A stretch of 33,745 bases of DNA, from NCBI GenBank assembly GCA_002335115.1, contig DDCR01000112.1, positions 1 to 33,745 on the forward strand, written 5' to 3'. Within the stretch, counting starts at the first letter, position 1. Each line of letters starts with the position of its first letter. Below, piece by piece: positions 8,713-17,218 of the stretch. A model generated the notes under the pieces. It saw only the letters and a program-made list of their open reading frames with translations. It did no database searches and was not told where the DNA came from. Made by a program: the position numbers and the translations under genes. This DNA is from Oceanospirillaceae bacterium UBA2001. Its GTDB lineage: Bacteria > Pseudomonadota > Gammaproteobacteria > Pseudomonadales > Balneatricaceae.

Positions 8713-8743
8713 GATTATTGATACCCAGCATGCATCGATAATC
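8713..8743. repeat. 10-bp imperfect inverted repeat in the non-coding region
   Basis: GATTATTGAT (8713-8722) and ATCGATAATC (8734-8743) are inverted with one mismatch around an 11-base centre that includes GCATGC. It sits ~290 bp from each flanking gene. The symmetry suits a dimeric DNA-binding protein, but no regulator gene is adjacent. Confidence 0.35.
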
Positions 8744-9004
8744 TCGCCAAATAAAACAATAATAAATGAGCATTATGGCTTTAAACTCTCTCTCATAGGC
8801 TGGTTTAAAAGAAACCACTGCTGGGTTTATGGATCAGTTTAAGCGACTGTTTACGTGACCTTATTTGACGTTTTTGGGATCCAAGTTAACTAATTTTAGA
8901 TGGGGGTTTGAAAACTAAGAATTCTCTACTAAAGTTAGCATTAACCGTGTTTTGTTATTGCCCCATAATTCGTTTCTCTAAACCAATCTATCAATGGTTA
9001 ACCC

Positions 9005-9352
9005 ATGCACCCAGTCCGCTCACAATTACTGTCCAGTTATAGCATCAATGATCAAGTGAATATGCACCAAGTGGGTGGGCATGAATTCAAAATAGCCTGC
9101 CAATATGAATATCTCCAAAGTTATGTTCGAGCTCAGTTCTGGTACCAAACAGCGGCAAAAAAAGGGCATAGCCAAGCACAAAATAACCTTGCGGTCATGT
9201 ATGCTTTAGGCCGAGTAGAGGATGCGGCACCTATAGACGCCCTTAGTTGGCTCTTAAAAGCCGCAGAACAAGGTGATGTGAAAGCTGAAAGCAATTTAAA
9301 TTGTTTGCAAATAAGTCAAGATGCTTTGGGTAAGCAGAGCTTTGTTATCTAA
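9005..9352 (+). CDS. Small Sel1-repeat protein
   Basis: The 115-residue product has about two Sel1-like (TPR-type) helical repeats at ~40-100. One is recognisable in FWYQTAAKKGHSQAQNNLAVMYALG and the next in ALSWLLKAAEQGDVKAESNL (each shown in part). Sel1 repeats are protein-protein interaction solenoids, and no enzymatic motif is present. There is no signal peptide, so it is probably cytoplasmic. The ATG at 9005 lacks a clear Shine-Dalgarno; ATG 9062, preceded by AAGTG, would give a 96-residue version that keeps both repeats. The first ~30 residues do not look like Sel1 and may not be translated. It lies 85 bp before trpS on the same strand, with probable trpS promoter elements in the gap, so it is likely a separate unit. 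Function unknown. Confidence 0.65.
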   Translation: MHPVRSQLLSSYSINDQVNMHQVGGHEFKIACQYEYLQSYVRAQFWYQTAAKKGHSQAQNNLAVMYALGRVEDAAPIDALSWLLKAAEQGDVKAESNLNCLQISQDALGKQSFVI

Positions 9353-9387
9353 CTTTTCAGATCTCTGGTACAGGACTAACACAGGCG

Positions 9388-9416
9388 TATTGGGCAGTGT
9401 ATAATACCTTTATAAT
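9388..9416 (+). promoter_or_regulatory. Candidate sigma-70 promoter(s) for trpS
   Basis: Two perfect TATAAT hexamers lie 11 bp apart (9400-9405 and 9411-9416), 33 and 22 bp before the trpS ATG. TTGGGC (9390-9395) could be a -35 for the second with a short 15-bp spacer; no good -35 is seen for the first. The call rests mainly on the -10 matches and the position. Confidence 0.4.
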
Positions 9417-9437
9417 TCGCCATCATAGATCCAAGCA

Positions 9438-10760
9438 ATGCAAGCCAAACAACGTGTGCTCACAGGCATTACCACGACCGGAACACCACATCTAGGCAAT
9501 TACCTAGGCGCACTTAAACCTGCAGTGGCAGCTAGCCAACAAATCGATACCGACAGTTTTTATTTTTTAGCTGATTACCATGCACTTATTAAATGCCAAG
9601 ATCCTCAAACAGTTCATCGTTCTGGGCGTGAAATTGCTGCTATCTGGCTAGCCTTAGGTCTTGACACTGATAAGGCTACGTTTTATCGACAATCAGATAT
9701 TCCTGAAATCCCCCAGTTGGCATGGTTTTTAACCTGTATGACGGGTAAAGGCATGATGAATAGGGCTCATGCCTATAAGGCATCTGTAGACGAGAATCAA
9801 CGCCAATTAAACTCTGACTTAGATCAGGGTATCAGTATGGGGTTGTACAGTTACCCCATACTAATGGCGGCTGACATTTTAATGTTTAATGCCCATCACA
9901 TTCCGGTCGGTAAAGATCAAATTCAACATATCGAAATGTGTCGTGACATTGCCATGCGCTTTAATCACTCCTATGGCGAGCACTTTGTGTTGCCAGAAGC
10001 GATGGTTGATGAAGGCGAACCCAAGGTTCTATCAGGCCTTGATGGTCGTAAAATGAGTAAAAGTTACGGCAACATTATTCCGTTATTTGCCCCCGCTGAT
10101 GAACTCAAAAAGCTTATTTTTCAAATTACCACCAATAGCTTGCAACCGGGTGAAGTCAAAGACCCAGACAGCTGCACTTTGTTTGAAATTTATAGCGCCT
10201 TTGCCAGTCCTGAAGAAACGCTTATGGTAAGGCAAGCCTATGCAAATGGAATAGGTTGGGGAGACATGAAAGGTCAGTTATTTGAGTATTTAAACCACTA
10301 CCTAACGCCAGCGCGCAAGCGCTATGAGGAAATCATGACAGACCCTGCTTATATAGAGGCGGAACTGCAAAAGGGCGCGGCCAAAGCTCGGGCTCACAGT
10401 GAGCCCTTTATGCAACGTTTGCGTTCAGCTGTGGGTATTATGTCCTTAGTTGGTGGTGTGGAAACCAAAACCACTGGAGTTAAGGCCAAAAAAGACCTAA
10501 ATCAAGCAGAACAAGCTAAAGTGGATGCGGGTAAAGCCAAAGCGATCGCCATCGCGAAACAAAGGGTCGAACAGGAAACTCAACAGGTTGCTTTAGAAGT
10601 TGAAGCTTTAGTTAAAACCATTAAATCCAGCAGTGATCCTAAAGCGGCGAGTGAGCAGGCAATAAGGGCCTTACAAGAAAAAGTTGATGGAGCTAAAAAG
10701 AAAGCTAAAAAGACCCTTCAGCAAACCCTTGAATTACTTAAGCAACAGTTAACTCACTAA
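9438..10760 (+). CDS. trpS: Tryptophan--tRNA ligase with C-terminal extension
   Basis: The 440-residue protein charges tRNA-Trp with tryptophan. Class I signatures are clear: TTTGTPHLGNYLG (the HIGH-equivalent, residues ~12-22) and GRKMSKSYGN, with KMSKS at 205-209. GKDQIQHIEMCRDIA and the Trp-pocket region around PILMAADILMF are also present. The catalytic core ends near residue 335, the full length of E. coli TrpS. It is followed by ~100 residues rich in Lys, Ala, Gln and Glu with a coiled-coil look. Longer TrpS forms with such basic tails occur in several proteobacteria. The start ATG 9438 lacks a strong Shine-Dalgarno. A perfect inverted repeat overlaps the stop codon, and the response regulator follows after 37 bp, so trpS probably heads that transcript. 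Confidence 0.96.
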   Translation: MQAKQRVLTGITTTGTPHLGNYLGALKPAVAASQQIDTDSFYFLADYHALIKCQDPQTVHRSGREIAAIWLALGLDTDKATFYRQSDIPEIPQLAWFLTCMTGKGMMNRAHAYKASVDENQRQLNSDLDQGISMGLYSYPILMAADILMFNAHHIPVGKDQIQHIEMCRDIAMRFNHSYGEHFVLPEAMVDEGEPKVLSGLDGRKMSKSYGNIIPLFAPADELKKLIFQITTNSLQPGEVKDPDSCTLFEIYSAFASPEETLMVRQAYANGIGWGDMKGQLFEYLNHYLTPARKRYEEIMTDPAYIEAELQKGAAKARAHSEPFMQRLRSAVGIMSLVGGVETKTTGVKAKKDLNQAEQAKVDAGKAKAIAIAKQRVEQETQQVALEVEALVKTIKSSSDPKAASEQAIRALQEKVDGAKKKAKKTLQQTLELLKQQLTH

Positions 10761-10772
10761 TGGAGTTAACTG
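10746..10772. repeat. Perfect 10-bp inverted repeat spanning the trpS stop codon
   Basis: CAGTTAACTC (10746-10755) and GAGTTAACTG (10763-10772) flank a 7-base centre that contains the trpS TAA. Each arm contains the self-palindrome AGTTAACT. No U tract follows, so it is not a standard terminator. It could be an mRNA hairpin that stabilises or separates the trpS message, or paired protein-binding sites just ahead of the two-component genes. Confidence 0.6.
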
Positions 10773-10797
10773 AGTTCATAGAGTTAAGGAGCCGCAT

Positions 10798-11502
10798 TTG
10801 GCTAAGCACATTGTTATTGTAGAAGATGATAGGGATCAACGAGATAACTATCAGTTTGCCCTAGAGCAGCGAGGCTATCGTGTGACAGCCTACGCTGGCA
10901 AAGATCAGGCTGAACTAGGCTTAAAACAAGAGCGGCCTGATTTAGTCATTCTTGATATCATCATGGATGAAAACATTGATGCAGGGTTTCAGTTATGCGC
11001 CGCCTTACTTAAAATCCACCCCGAACTGCCAGTGCTATTTTTGACAGAACGGGTGGGCGAAATTGATCGGATTTTAGGCCTTAGAATGGGAGCTTGGGAT
11101 TACCAACCCAAACCAGTTTCGTTGGACTTTTTAGCAGAAAAAGTGGCCACTTTGATCCGCTTAAGTGACATTAGAGTAGTCACAGCGGAAATAGATGATC
11201 AAAATATAAGGGTTATAGGGCACCTGCAACTACTCGAAGAAAGTCGTCAGGCTAAATGGCGTGACCAAGCCATAGCTGGGCTGACATTAACAGAATTCCG
11301 TATGATTGAAGCACTAACTCGTAGGCCTGGACATATTTTAACTTACGACACCTTAGCTCAAGCGACCCATCAACACTACGTTTCTAACAACACCATTAGC
11401 ACGCACATTCGCAATATAAAACGTAAACTAAAAAATATTGATGCTGAATTCGATGCGGTCAAATCAGAATATGGTATGGGTTACCGCTGGTCGGAAAATT
11501 AA
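10798..11502 (+). CDS. OmpR/PhoB-type response regulator, PdsR-like
   Basis: The 234-residue protein has a receiver domain (1-~122) with acidic pocket EDD at 9-11, phospho-acceptor Asp53 in VILDI, Thr83 and Lys105 (PKP). A winged-helix DNA-binding domain follows (~148-234): LTLTEFRMIEALTRRPG, then NTISTHIRNIKRKLK and YGMGYRW. The start is TTG 10798 with AAGGAG six bases upstream; no better-placed ATG exists. Phosphorylation by the kinase encoded next is expected to switch promoter binding. Details such as the ENIDAGFQLCAALLKIHPELP region (shown in part) recall the response regulator of the 'proteobacterial dedicated sortase system' (TIGR03787, PdsR); this is from memory, not a search. The stop overlaps the kinase start by one base. 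Target genes are unknown, and no sortase is encoded in this window. Confidence 0.88.
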   Translation: MAKHIVIVEDDRDQRDNYQFALEQRGYRVTAYAGKDQAELGLKQERPDLVILDIIMDENIDAGFQLCAALLKIHPELPVLFLTERVGEIDRILGLRMGAWDYQPKPVSLDFLAEKVATLIRLSDIRVVTAEIDDQNIRVIGHLQLLEESRQAKWRDQAIAGLTLTEFRMIEALTRRPGHILTYDTLAQATHQHYVSNNTISTHIRNIKRKLKNIDAEFDAVKSEYGMGYRWSEN

Positions 11503-13634
11503 TGCTTTTTGCAAATCGGCGACTAAGGTTTCGACTTAATACTCAAGTGCTAGTTTTTGCTTTGGTGCTAGTCAGTATTCCATGGTTATCTTATCGTTTT
11601 GTAGCAGAAACTCGTGTGTTTATGATTGAGGGTCAAACGCAAGCTCAGGAACAATTGGCTCGCGGTATTGTGACCTTATTCCAAGGGCGTGATGATCTGC
11701 TCGCTGAGTTACCCTACTTAGATAGTCAGCAGGTGGTGTTTAGCCATCCCTTGACAGGCCAAGCTAAGGTCGATGGCTACACCAATGAATGGTTAGATTT
11801 TCAACTATTTGCCAATCACTTTGGTAGTGGTGACGACAGTGAAGACGGCTACAGTTTGTTATTGGGTGAAAAAGACGACCGCATCTTTGGCCTAGTGCGC
11901 ATCCAAGATAACAAAACAGTGTTAAGAACCAAAGGGGCCCCTAATTTAGATGCAAGCGATCATTTACGGCTCACTATGCCTGATCGCAACGGCAATGAGA
12001 GAAGGCTAGTAATCGTCGCCACCCAAGCTGGTGTAATGGAGGTATGGTACGTCAAAGAAGACTGGGCCACACCACAATATCGAAGCCCATCATCTTCTTT
12101 TATTATCCAAGCGGTCATGCGTCCGTTGGTTGATGGTTATTTAGTTGAGTTCGCCTTACCAAAATACTTTTTAAATCAACGTCAGGAATTTGGTCTAGCA
12201 GTGGCAGATGTAGATGGAGAAGATGGCTCCATGCGTCATTTAAAAACCCTTGTGGGTGCCGACACCACGATTGAGAGCCATTTTAACCTATTGGCTATGC
12301 GCGCCCCCGAAGCTAATAAAATTTTGTCAAGCTTAAGCCGTTCCGACTCACAAGTTGTCATTTATGATAATAATTTACAGGTTCGAGCTAGCGTGGGCCA
12401 AGTTAGCCCTCCTAAATCTGAGCAGGTTAAACCAAAAGATTTCCTTGAAGGTATTCAGAGCTGGCTTAATCAAGGTTTAGATTGGTTTATTGCGATACCA
12501 GACTATTTAAACCCAGTTCAGGCTGCAAGTCAGGAGCGAGACCTACTTAACCGTGCTTTGGATAAAAAGTTTGCTAGTGGGCGCTGGCATAAAGGCCCAG
12601 CAGAACAGATATTTGCTGTTGCTGCGCCTATTGTAGATCAAGAAGGCGAGTTGCTTGGGGTCGTGCTCATTAAGCAATCGACAGCTCAAATACTGGGTTT
12701 ACAACGTCAAGCTATGGAAAATATTGCCCTGCTTAGCCTGTCAACGATGTTAGTGATCCTGTTAGTTTTATTGTTGTTTTCATGGCGCCAAGCCATGCGT
12801 ATTAGACGCTTGGGAAGGGAAGCACAGCAAATAGTGGATCCAGATGGAAGGTTAAGAACGGATCAACTGTATAACGAAATACGAGCGGGTGACGAAATTG
12901 GTGATCTGGCTCGAAGTTTCTCTGGTGTGGTGGCCAGATTGCATGAACATCAAGAGTTTATGAGTACTATGCCACGAACCCTGCGACATGAAGTTAATAA
13001 CCCCCTTAATGCAACCATGACTTCGTTAGAAAATTTGCAAATGTTGGGCGTAGAAGAAGGACAGCAACGTTATATTGACAGCGCGCAAAGGGGGCTCGTT
13101 AAGATCAGTGGTATTGTTGAAAAGTTAGCTGACGCTGCTAATTTGGAAGCGGCCTTGCATGAGGATGAATTAGAACCATTGGACTTATTGCACTTATTAC
13201 AGACCTATGTTCATCATCAAAATCCAAGTATCCGAGGTGGGGCAGCAGATGTGGTGTTTGAGGCAAACCAGCAGTCGGTTCTTGTGGCTGGCGTTGATTA
13301 CCGTATAGAACAGTTGCTTGATAAACTGCTGGATAACGCACGCGATTTTCGAGCGAGTGGAAGTTTAGTCAAGGTGCGTTTGTATCAGCAAGATTATGAT
13401 TGCTACTTGGAAGTAGAGAATACTGGGCCAAGTATACCTCCAGACCTAATGGCTGGAATGTTTAACTCCATGGTCTCTGCTCGTGCAGCGGGAGCAGGCC
13501 ATGCTCATTTTGGCTTAGGCTTGTATATTGTTCGTTTGATTAGTCAATTTCATGGTGGCAGTGTGACGGCCCATAACTTAAGACAACCTGAAGGTGTTAT
13601 GTTTAGAGTTAAACTACCGATATTATTGGTTTAG
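11502..13634 (+). CDS. Membrane sensor histidine kinase with large periplasmic domain, PdsS-like
   Basis: The 710-residue protein has a basic N-terminus and TM1 at ~15-33, a periplasmic domain of ~370 residues, TM2 at ~409-428, a HAMP-like linker (~430-485), and a DHp helix with [10 protein letters not shown] (phospho-acceptor His496). An HATPase domain follows, with N-box LLDNARDF (Asn612), VENTGPSIP and FGLGLYIVR (~670-678). The periplasmic part contains VDGYTNEW near residue 91 and a beta-rich stretch after it, reminiscent of a carbohydrate-binding/DOMON-like fold. The N-terminal pattern and this motif resemble the kinase of the proteobacterial dedicated sortase system (TIGR03785, PdsS), recalled from the family rather than searched. 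The HEVNNPLN H-box resembles those of NtrB-type kinases. TAATG coupling to the regulator indicates matched translation. The signal sensed is unknown. Confidence 0.88.
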   Translation: MLFANRRLRFRLNTQVLVFALVLVSIPWLSYRFVAETRVFMIEGQTQAQEQLARGIVTLFQGRDDLLAELPYLDSQQVVFSHPLTGQAKVDGYTNEWLDFQLFANHFGSGDDSEDGYSLLLGEKDDRIFGLVRIQDNKTVLRTKGAPNLDASDHLRLTMPDRNGNERRLVIVATQAGVMEVWYVKEDWATPQYRSPSSSFIIQAVMRPLVDGYLVEFALPKYFLNQRQEFGLAVADVDGEDGSMRHLKTLVGADTTIESHFNLLAMRAPEANKILSSLSRSDSQVVIYDNNLQVRASVGQVSPPKSEQVKPKDFLEGIQSWLNQGLDWFIAIPDYLNPVQAASQERDLLNRALDKKFASGRWHKGPAEQIFAVAAPIVDQEGELLGVVLIKQSTAQILGLQRQAMENIALLSLSTMLVILLVLLLFSWRQAMRIRRLGREAQQIVDPDGRLRTDQLYNEIRAGDEIGDLARSFSGVVARLHEHQEFMSTMPRTLRHEVNNPLNATMTSLENLQMLGVEEGQQRYIDSAQRGLVKISGIVEKLADAANLEAALHEDELEPLDLLHLLQTYVHHQNPSIRGGAADVVFEANQQSVLVAGVDYRIEQLLDKLLDNARDFRASGSLVKVRLYQQDYDCYLEVENTGPSIPPDLMAGMFNSMVSARAAGAGHAHFGLGLYIVRLISQFHGGSVTAHNLRQPEGVMFRVKLPILLV

Positions 13635-13638
13635 ACAC

Positions 13639-13923
13639 ATGCTTAAAGATAGCCAAATGTCATTCTTTGCTAAAGCTTTAGTCGGCTTAGTTAAAGGTTA
13701 TCAATACTTAGTAAGCCCTTTGCTAGGTCATAATTGTCGCTATTTTCCGTCGTGTTCTAGCTACACTATTGAGGCCATTAAATTACATGGTGCAGCTAAG
13801 GGATTTTTGATGGGAAGTTGGCGTATTTTGCGCTGTAATCCGTTTTCTAAAGGCGGTTACGAACCCGTCCCTGGAAGTTGTGAACATCGCCAAATGTGTG
13901 CTGAAGAACCGCAATCCAAGTGA
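13639..13923 (+). CDS. yidD: Membrane protein insertion efficiency factor YidD
   Basis: The 94-residue protein carries the full YidD signature: [28 protein letters not shown] (in part) and [19 protein letters not shown], with conserved Cys and a short amphipathic N-terminus. YidD assists YidC-dependent membrane protein insertion. The frame extends back into the kinase gene to 13594, but homology begins around [19 protein letters not shown] 13639 (5 bp after the kinase stop) or ATG 13657 (88 residues, the usual family size) are both plausible; neither has a strong RBS, so translation may depend on coupling from the kinase. yidD is normally found in the rpmH-rnpA-yidD-yidC cluster near the origin, so this place at the end of a trpS/two-component operon is unusual. 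It is convergent with rnt, 60 bp away. Confidence 0.92.
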   Translation: MLKDSQMSFFAKALVGLVKGYQYLVSPLLGHNCRYFPSCSSYTIEAIKLHGAAKGFLMGSWRILRCNPFSKGGYEPVPGSCEHRQMCAEEPQSK

Positions 13924-13983
13924 ATTAATGATAATCTGCAATTATTAAGGCTTTGTCGAGTGTGCTTCATATTACCGCTGAAT

Positions 13984-14622
13984 CTAATCTAAGCCTGCAA
14001 AGGGAAACCCGTCATCTTCTGCTTGCCAACCACCCAACTGTTTCCAACGGTTGACGATGGTACAGAACAACTCGGCAGTTTTTTCGGCATCATAACGGGC
14101 ACTGTGAGCATCTTGATTACTAAAGCGGATATCCGCTGCTGCACAAGCTTTAGCTAATACGGTTTGGCCATAAGCTAAACCAGCAAGTGTGGCTGTATCA
14201 AAACAAGAAAAAGGGTGGAAGGGATTGCGCTTTTGTTGACAACGAAGCACCGCAGCATTGATAAAGTTTAGGTCAAAGGCCGCATTGTGACCGACTAAAA
14301 TTGCACGTTTACATCCATTGGCTTTCAAGGCTTTGCGAATTGGTTTAAACAATTGATCTAAAGCGTCACGTTCGCTAATTGCTTCACGTTTTGGATCTGC
14401 TGGATCTATGCCAGTAAATTCCAAAGCAGCAGCCTCTAGATTAGCACCTGCAAAAGGTTCAATGTGACAGTCTATTGTTTCTTTCGCATATAGCAGGCCA
14501 TCATTATCCATATCGATGATGACTGCTGCGGCTTCCAAAAGGGCATCGGTCTGGCAATTAAAACCTGCAGTCTCAACATCAACGATAATCGGCAAGTAGC
14601 CTCGAAATCGATCTTTAATCAC
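13984..14622 (-). CDS. rnt: Ribonuclease T
   Basis: The 212-residue DEDDh exonuclease trims the 3' CCA end of tRNA and the 3' ends of 5S/23S rRNA. The catalytic set is complete: Asp15 and Glu17 in VDVETAGFN, Asp117 in HNAAFDLNF, and His173 and Asp178 in [11 protein letters not shown]. The length matches E. coli RNase T (215). The start is GTG 14622, with AGAGG about nine bases upstream inside the end of pyrC; the pyrC stop lies 4 bp upstream, so translation is probably coupled. The pyrC-rnt pair next to argG is an arrangement I recall from Pseudomonas, where the enzyme has the same function. Confidence 0.95.
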   Translation of the reverse strand: MIKDRFRGYLPIIVDVETAGFNCQTDALLEAAAVIIDMDNDGLLYAKETIDCHIEPFAGANLEAAALEFTGIDPADPKREAISERDALDQLFKPIRKALKANGCKRAILVGHNAAFDLNFINAAVLRCQQKRNPFHPFSCFDTATLAGLAYGQTVLAKACAAADIRFSNQDAHSARYDAEKTAELFCTIVNRWKQLGGWQAEDDGFPFAGLD

Positions 14623-14626
14623 GTCG

Positions 14627-15652
14627 TTATGCCTCTATTTTCCAGTTCAAGGTTTCGCCAGCACCTAAGGGGATAATAATATCATCCCCAAAAGTTAGGC
14701 TAGAAGGGACCTGCCAGTCGCGTCGAGTTAAGGTAATGGTGTCACTATTACGGGCTAACCCATAAAAATCCGGACCATTAAAACTCGCAAAAGCTTCTAG
14801 TTTATCCAGCGCGTCAATAGATTCAAAGGCTTGGGCGTAAAGTTCAATGGCTGCAGGAGACGAGTAACAGCCAGCGCAGCCACATGCGCTCTCTTTTGCG
14901 CCTTGGGCATGGGGTGCTGAGTCTGTACCCAAAAAGAATTTATGACTACCACTGGAAACTGCAGCCTGCAGAGCTTGCTGATGCGTATTTCGTTTAAGCA
15001 CGGGTAGGCAATATAAGTGGGGTTTAACTCCACCAACGAGTAAGTCGTTACGATTATACAATAGGTGTTGAGGTGTAATTGTTGCTCCGACCCAATCACT
15101 GGCATGAGCAACGAACAGGGCTGCCTCACTAGTCGTAATGTGCTCAAATACGCACTTCAGTTTTGGAAAGCGCTGCAATAAGGGGCCTAATTGTTGATCA
15201 ATAAAACTTTTTTCGCGATCAAATATATCAATATGAGCATGAGTCACTTCACCATGTACCAGTAATGGCATACCCAGTTCTTCAAGCTTTGCGATGGCTG
15301 CATAGGTATTTTCTATATTGGTGACGCCGGCTGCAGAGTTTGTTGTGGCTCCCGCAGGATAAAGCTTAACCGCCTTAACGATGCCTGAATCAAAAGCGCG
15401 TTGGATCTCGTGAGCGCTGGTTTGGTCTGTAAGGTATAAAGTCATTAAGGCGGTCAAAGAGCTATTTTGCGCGTCCAAGCGCGCCTTGTAGTCAATAGCC
15501 ATGCTGGTATTGATTACGGGTGGAGACAGGTTGGGCATAACCATAGCCCGTCCAAATTGGGCTGCAGTGTCGGCGACAGTTCGAGTCAGAACAGCACCGT
15601 CTCTAAGGTGCAGGTGCCAATCGTCAGGGCGGATAATGGTCAATGATTGCAT
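14627..15652 (-). CDS. pyrC: Dihydroorotase
   Basis: The 341-residue enzyme interconverts carbamoyl-aspartate and dihydroorotate (third step of de novo pyrimidine synthesis). The zinc-site residues are all visible: WHLHLRD (His13, His15), the carboxylated Lys96 in [18 protein letters not shown] (His133), FEHITT (His171) and GTDSAPH (Asp244). It belongs to the short type II PyrC, the same size class as E. coli PyrC (348). The start ATG 15652 has GAG about eight bases upstream. It is divergent from argG across ~185 bp and upstream of rnt by 4 bp. I saw no sign of the pyrimidine-sensitive hairpin known from enterobacterial pyrC, though I did not model the leader. Confidence 0.96.
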   Translation of the reverse strand: MQSLTIIRPDDWHLHLRDGAVLTRTVADTAAQFGRAMVMPNLSPPVINTSMAIDYKARLDAQNSSLTALMTLYLTDQTSAHEIQRAFDSGIVKAVKLYPAGATTNSAAGVTNIENTYAAIAKLEELGMPLLVHGEVTHAHIDIFDREKSFIDQQLGPLLQRFPKLKCVFEHITTSEAALFVAHASDWVGATITPQHLLYNRNDLLVGGVKPHLYCLPVLKRNTHQQALQAAVSSGSHKFFLGTDSAPHAQGAKESACGCAGCYSSPAAIELYAQAFESIDALDKLEAFASFNGPDFYGLARNSDTITLTRRDWQVPSSLTFGDDIIIPLGAGETLNWKIEA

Positions 15653-15782
15653 GGGAAAATCTCAAGCCCAGTGGCTATTCAGTAGGGGCATACTTCACTT
15701 CATTTTATCAGGACTAGGGTTAATAAAATACTCACAATGCGGTAAATTTTGTTCGCTGATGCTGATCTGTTACAAGCATCCA

Positions 15783-15798
15783 TGTATAATTTATGAAA
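15783..15798 (+). promoter_or_regulatory. Candidate argG -10 region overlapping an ARG-box-like sequence
   Basis: TATAAT (15785-15790) lies 47 bp before the argG ATG, embedded in TGTATAATTTATGA. That stretch matches 10 of 14 positions of the ArgR half-operator pair TGAATAATTATTCA known from Escherichia. A weak CTGATC at -35 (15762-15767, 17-bp spacer) would complete a promoter. Repression by ArgR-arginine at argG is established in other bacteria; here it is inference. Confidence 0.35.
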
Positions 15799-15836
15799 AA
15801 CTAGCTCATTATATTTGTTACAGGAAATTCACTGCT

Positions 15837-17057
15837 ATGGCAGACATCAAAAAAGTAGTTTTGGCTTATTCTGGTGGTTTGGATACATCGGTTATCGTTA
15901 AATGGTTACAGGAAACTTACCAATGTGAGGTGGTCACGTTTACTGCCGATTTAGGTCAGGGTGAAGAGGTGGAGCCAGCGCGAGCTAAAGCTGAGGCCTT
16001 AGGCGTTAAGGAAATTTATATTGAGGACTTAAGGGAAGAGTTTGTTCGAGACTTTGTGTTTCCTATGTTCCGTGCCAATGCAGTATATGAAGGTGAATAT
16101 CTTTTAGGTACGTCAATTGCACGCCCACTAATTGCCAAACGTTTGATTGAGATTGCTAACCAAACAGGGGCGGACGCGATCTCTCACGGTGCCACTGGCA
16201 AGGGCAATGATCAGGTTCGATTTGAATTAGGAGCCTATGCCCTAAAACCAGGCGTGGAAGTGATAGCACCATGGCGCGAATGGGATTTAAGCTCTCGCGA
16301 GAGTCTAATGGACTATTGTGAAAAACATAATATTCCAGTCGATTTTAAAAATAAGAAAAGCTCTCCTTACTCAATGGATGCAAATTTATTACACATCTCC
16401 TATGAAAGTGGCATGTTAGAAGATCCTTGGCACCCATCAGAAGAGGATATGTGGCGTTGGACGGTATCCCCAGAAGCTGCCCCAGATAAAGCGACTTATA
16501 TTGAATTAGAGTATCAGCAAGGCGATATTGTTGCCATTAATGGTGAGGCCATGAGTCCTGCCACTGTGTTAACTGAACTTAATAAGATCGCTGGAGCAAA
16601 TGGCATAGGGCGACTGGATATTGTTGAAAATCGCTATGTTGGGATGAAAGCCCGTGGCTGTTATGAAACGCCAGGTGGTACCATTATGTTAAAAGCGCAT
16701 CGAGCTATTGAATCCATCACTATGGATAGAGAGGCAGCGCACCTGAAAGACGAAATTATGCCACGCTATGCGAAATTAGTTTATAACGGCTACTGGTGGT
16801 CTGAAGAACGTCAAATGTTGCAAGCGTTAATTAACCGTTCTCAAGAATATGTCAATGGCACGGTCAAACTTAAGCTCTACAAAGGCAATGTAGACGTGGT
16901 GGGCCGTAAATCGAGTGACAGTCTGTTCGATGCTGCTATGGCAACCATGGAAGATGATGCAGGTGCCTACGATCAGCAGGATGCGGCCGGCTTTATTAAG
17001 CTTAATGCATTACGTATGCGCATCGAAGCGAGTAAGGGAAGAAACTTGCTTAAGTGA
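15837..17057 (+). CDS. argG: Argininosuccinate synthase
   Basis: The 406-residue enzyme joins citrulline and aspartate with ATP to argininosuccinate, the penultimate step of arginine synthesis. The ATP-pyrophosphatase loop [10 protein letters not shown] is at ~10-19. [32 protein letters not shown] and [15 protein letters not shown] (citrulline/aspartate sites) follow, and the tail matches the type I ArgG family. The open frame extends to 15501, but that part runs antisense to pyrC. ATG 15837 begins at the conserved [14 protein letters not shown] and has AGGA ~10 bases upstream. The promoter region is shared with divergent pyrC. A long stem-loop follows the stop. Confidence 0.96.
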   Translation: MADIKKVVLAYSGGLDTSVIVKWLQETYQCEVVTFTADLGQGEEVEPARAKAEALGVKEIYIEDLREEFVRDFVFPMFRANAVYEGEYLLGTSIARPLIAKRLIEIANQTGADAISHGATGKGNDQVRFELGAYALKPGVEVIAPWREWDLSSRESLMDYCEKHNIPVDFKNKKSSPYSMDANLLHISYESGMLEDPWHPSEEDMWRWTVSPEAAPDKATYIELEYQQGDIVAINGEAMSPATVLTELNKIAGANGIGRLDIVENRYVGMKARGCYETPGGTIMLKAHRAIESITMDREAAHLKDEIMPRYAKLVYNGYWWSEERQMLQALINRSQEYVNGTVKLKLYKGNVDVVGRKSSDSLFDAAMATMEDDAGAYDQQDAAGFIKLNALRMRIEASKGRNLLK

Positions 17058-17076
17058 CGTTTATTCGCCTTTCAAG

Positions 17077-17111
17077 CAGTAAAAACTAAGCAATCGCTAG
17101 GATTTTTACTG
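17077..17111 (+). terminator. Stem-loop after argG (possible weak terminator or 3' stabiliser)
   Basis: CAGTAAAAA (17077-17085) pairs perfectly with TTTTTACTG (17103-17111). The stem can be extended inward by CTA/TAG and GC/GC around an AATC loop. The downstream U tract is short (TTT then mixed), so termination would be inefficient. It begins 20 bp after the argG stop and lies 107 bp before the next small gene. Confidence 0.45.
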
Positions 17112-17218
17112 TTTGAGTCTGAAAAACCAAAAAAGATCCATTATTTCTCCATTATTGGTGCAATTTTTATCCATCTTCCCAGTCTTTAATAGATCGTGTT
17201 GATAAGAAGGAGTTCCCA

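Larger units (their letters stand above)
8422..9004. other. 583-bp non-coding region between the DMGDH-like gene and the Sel1 gene
   Basis: I find no convincing gene here. Short frames exist but lack an RBS or recognisable content. The left part (8450-8512) holds nested inverted repeats close to the dehydrogenase start. The middle holds a 10-bp near-perfect inverted repeat (8713-8743). The right part is A+T-rich and probably contains the promoter of the Sel1-repeat gene, but no strong -35/-10 pair is evident. No tRNA or known riboswitch fold was recognised. The region must carry the minus-strand promoter and 5' leader of the dehydrogenase. Confidence 0.6.

Noticed and set aside
15501..15836. 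Upstream in-frame extension of argG
   Set aside because: It runs antisense through the start of pyrC and through the promoter region; ArgG homology begins at 15837.
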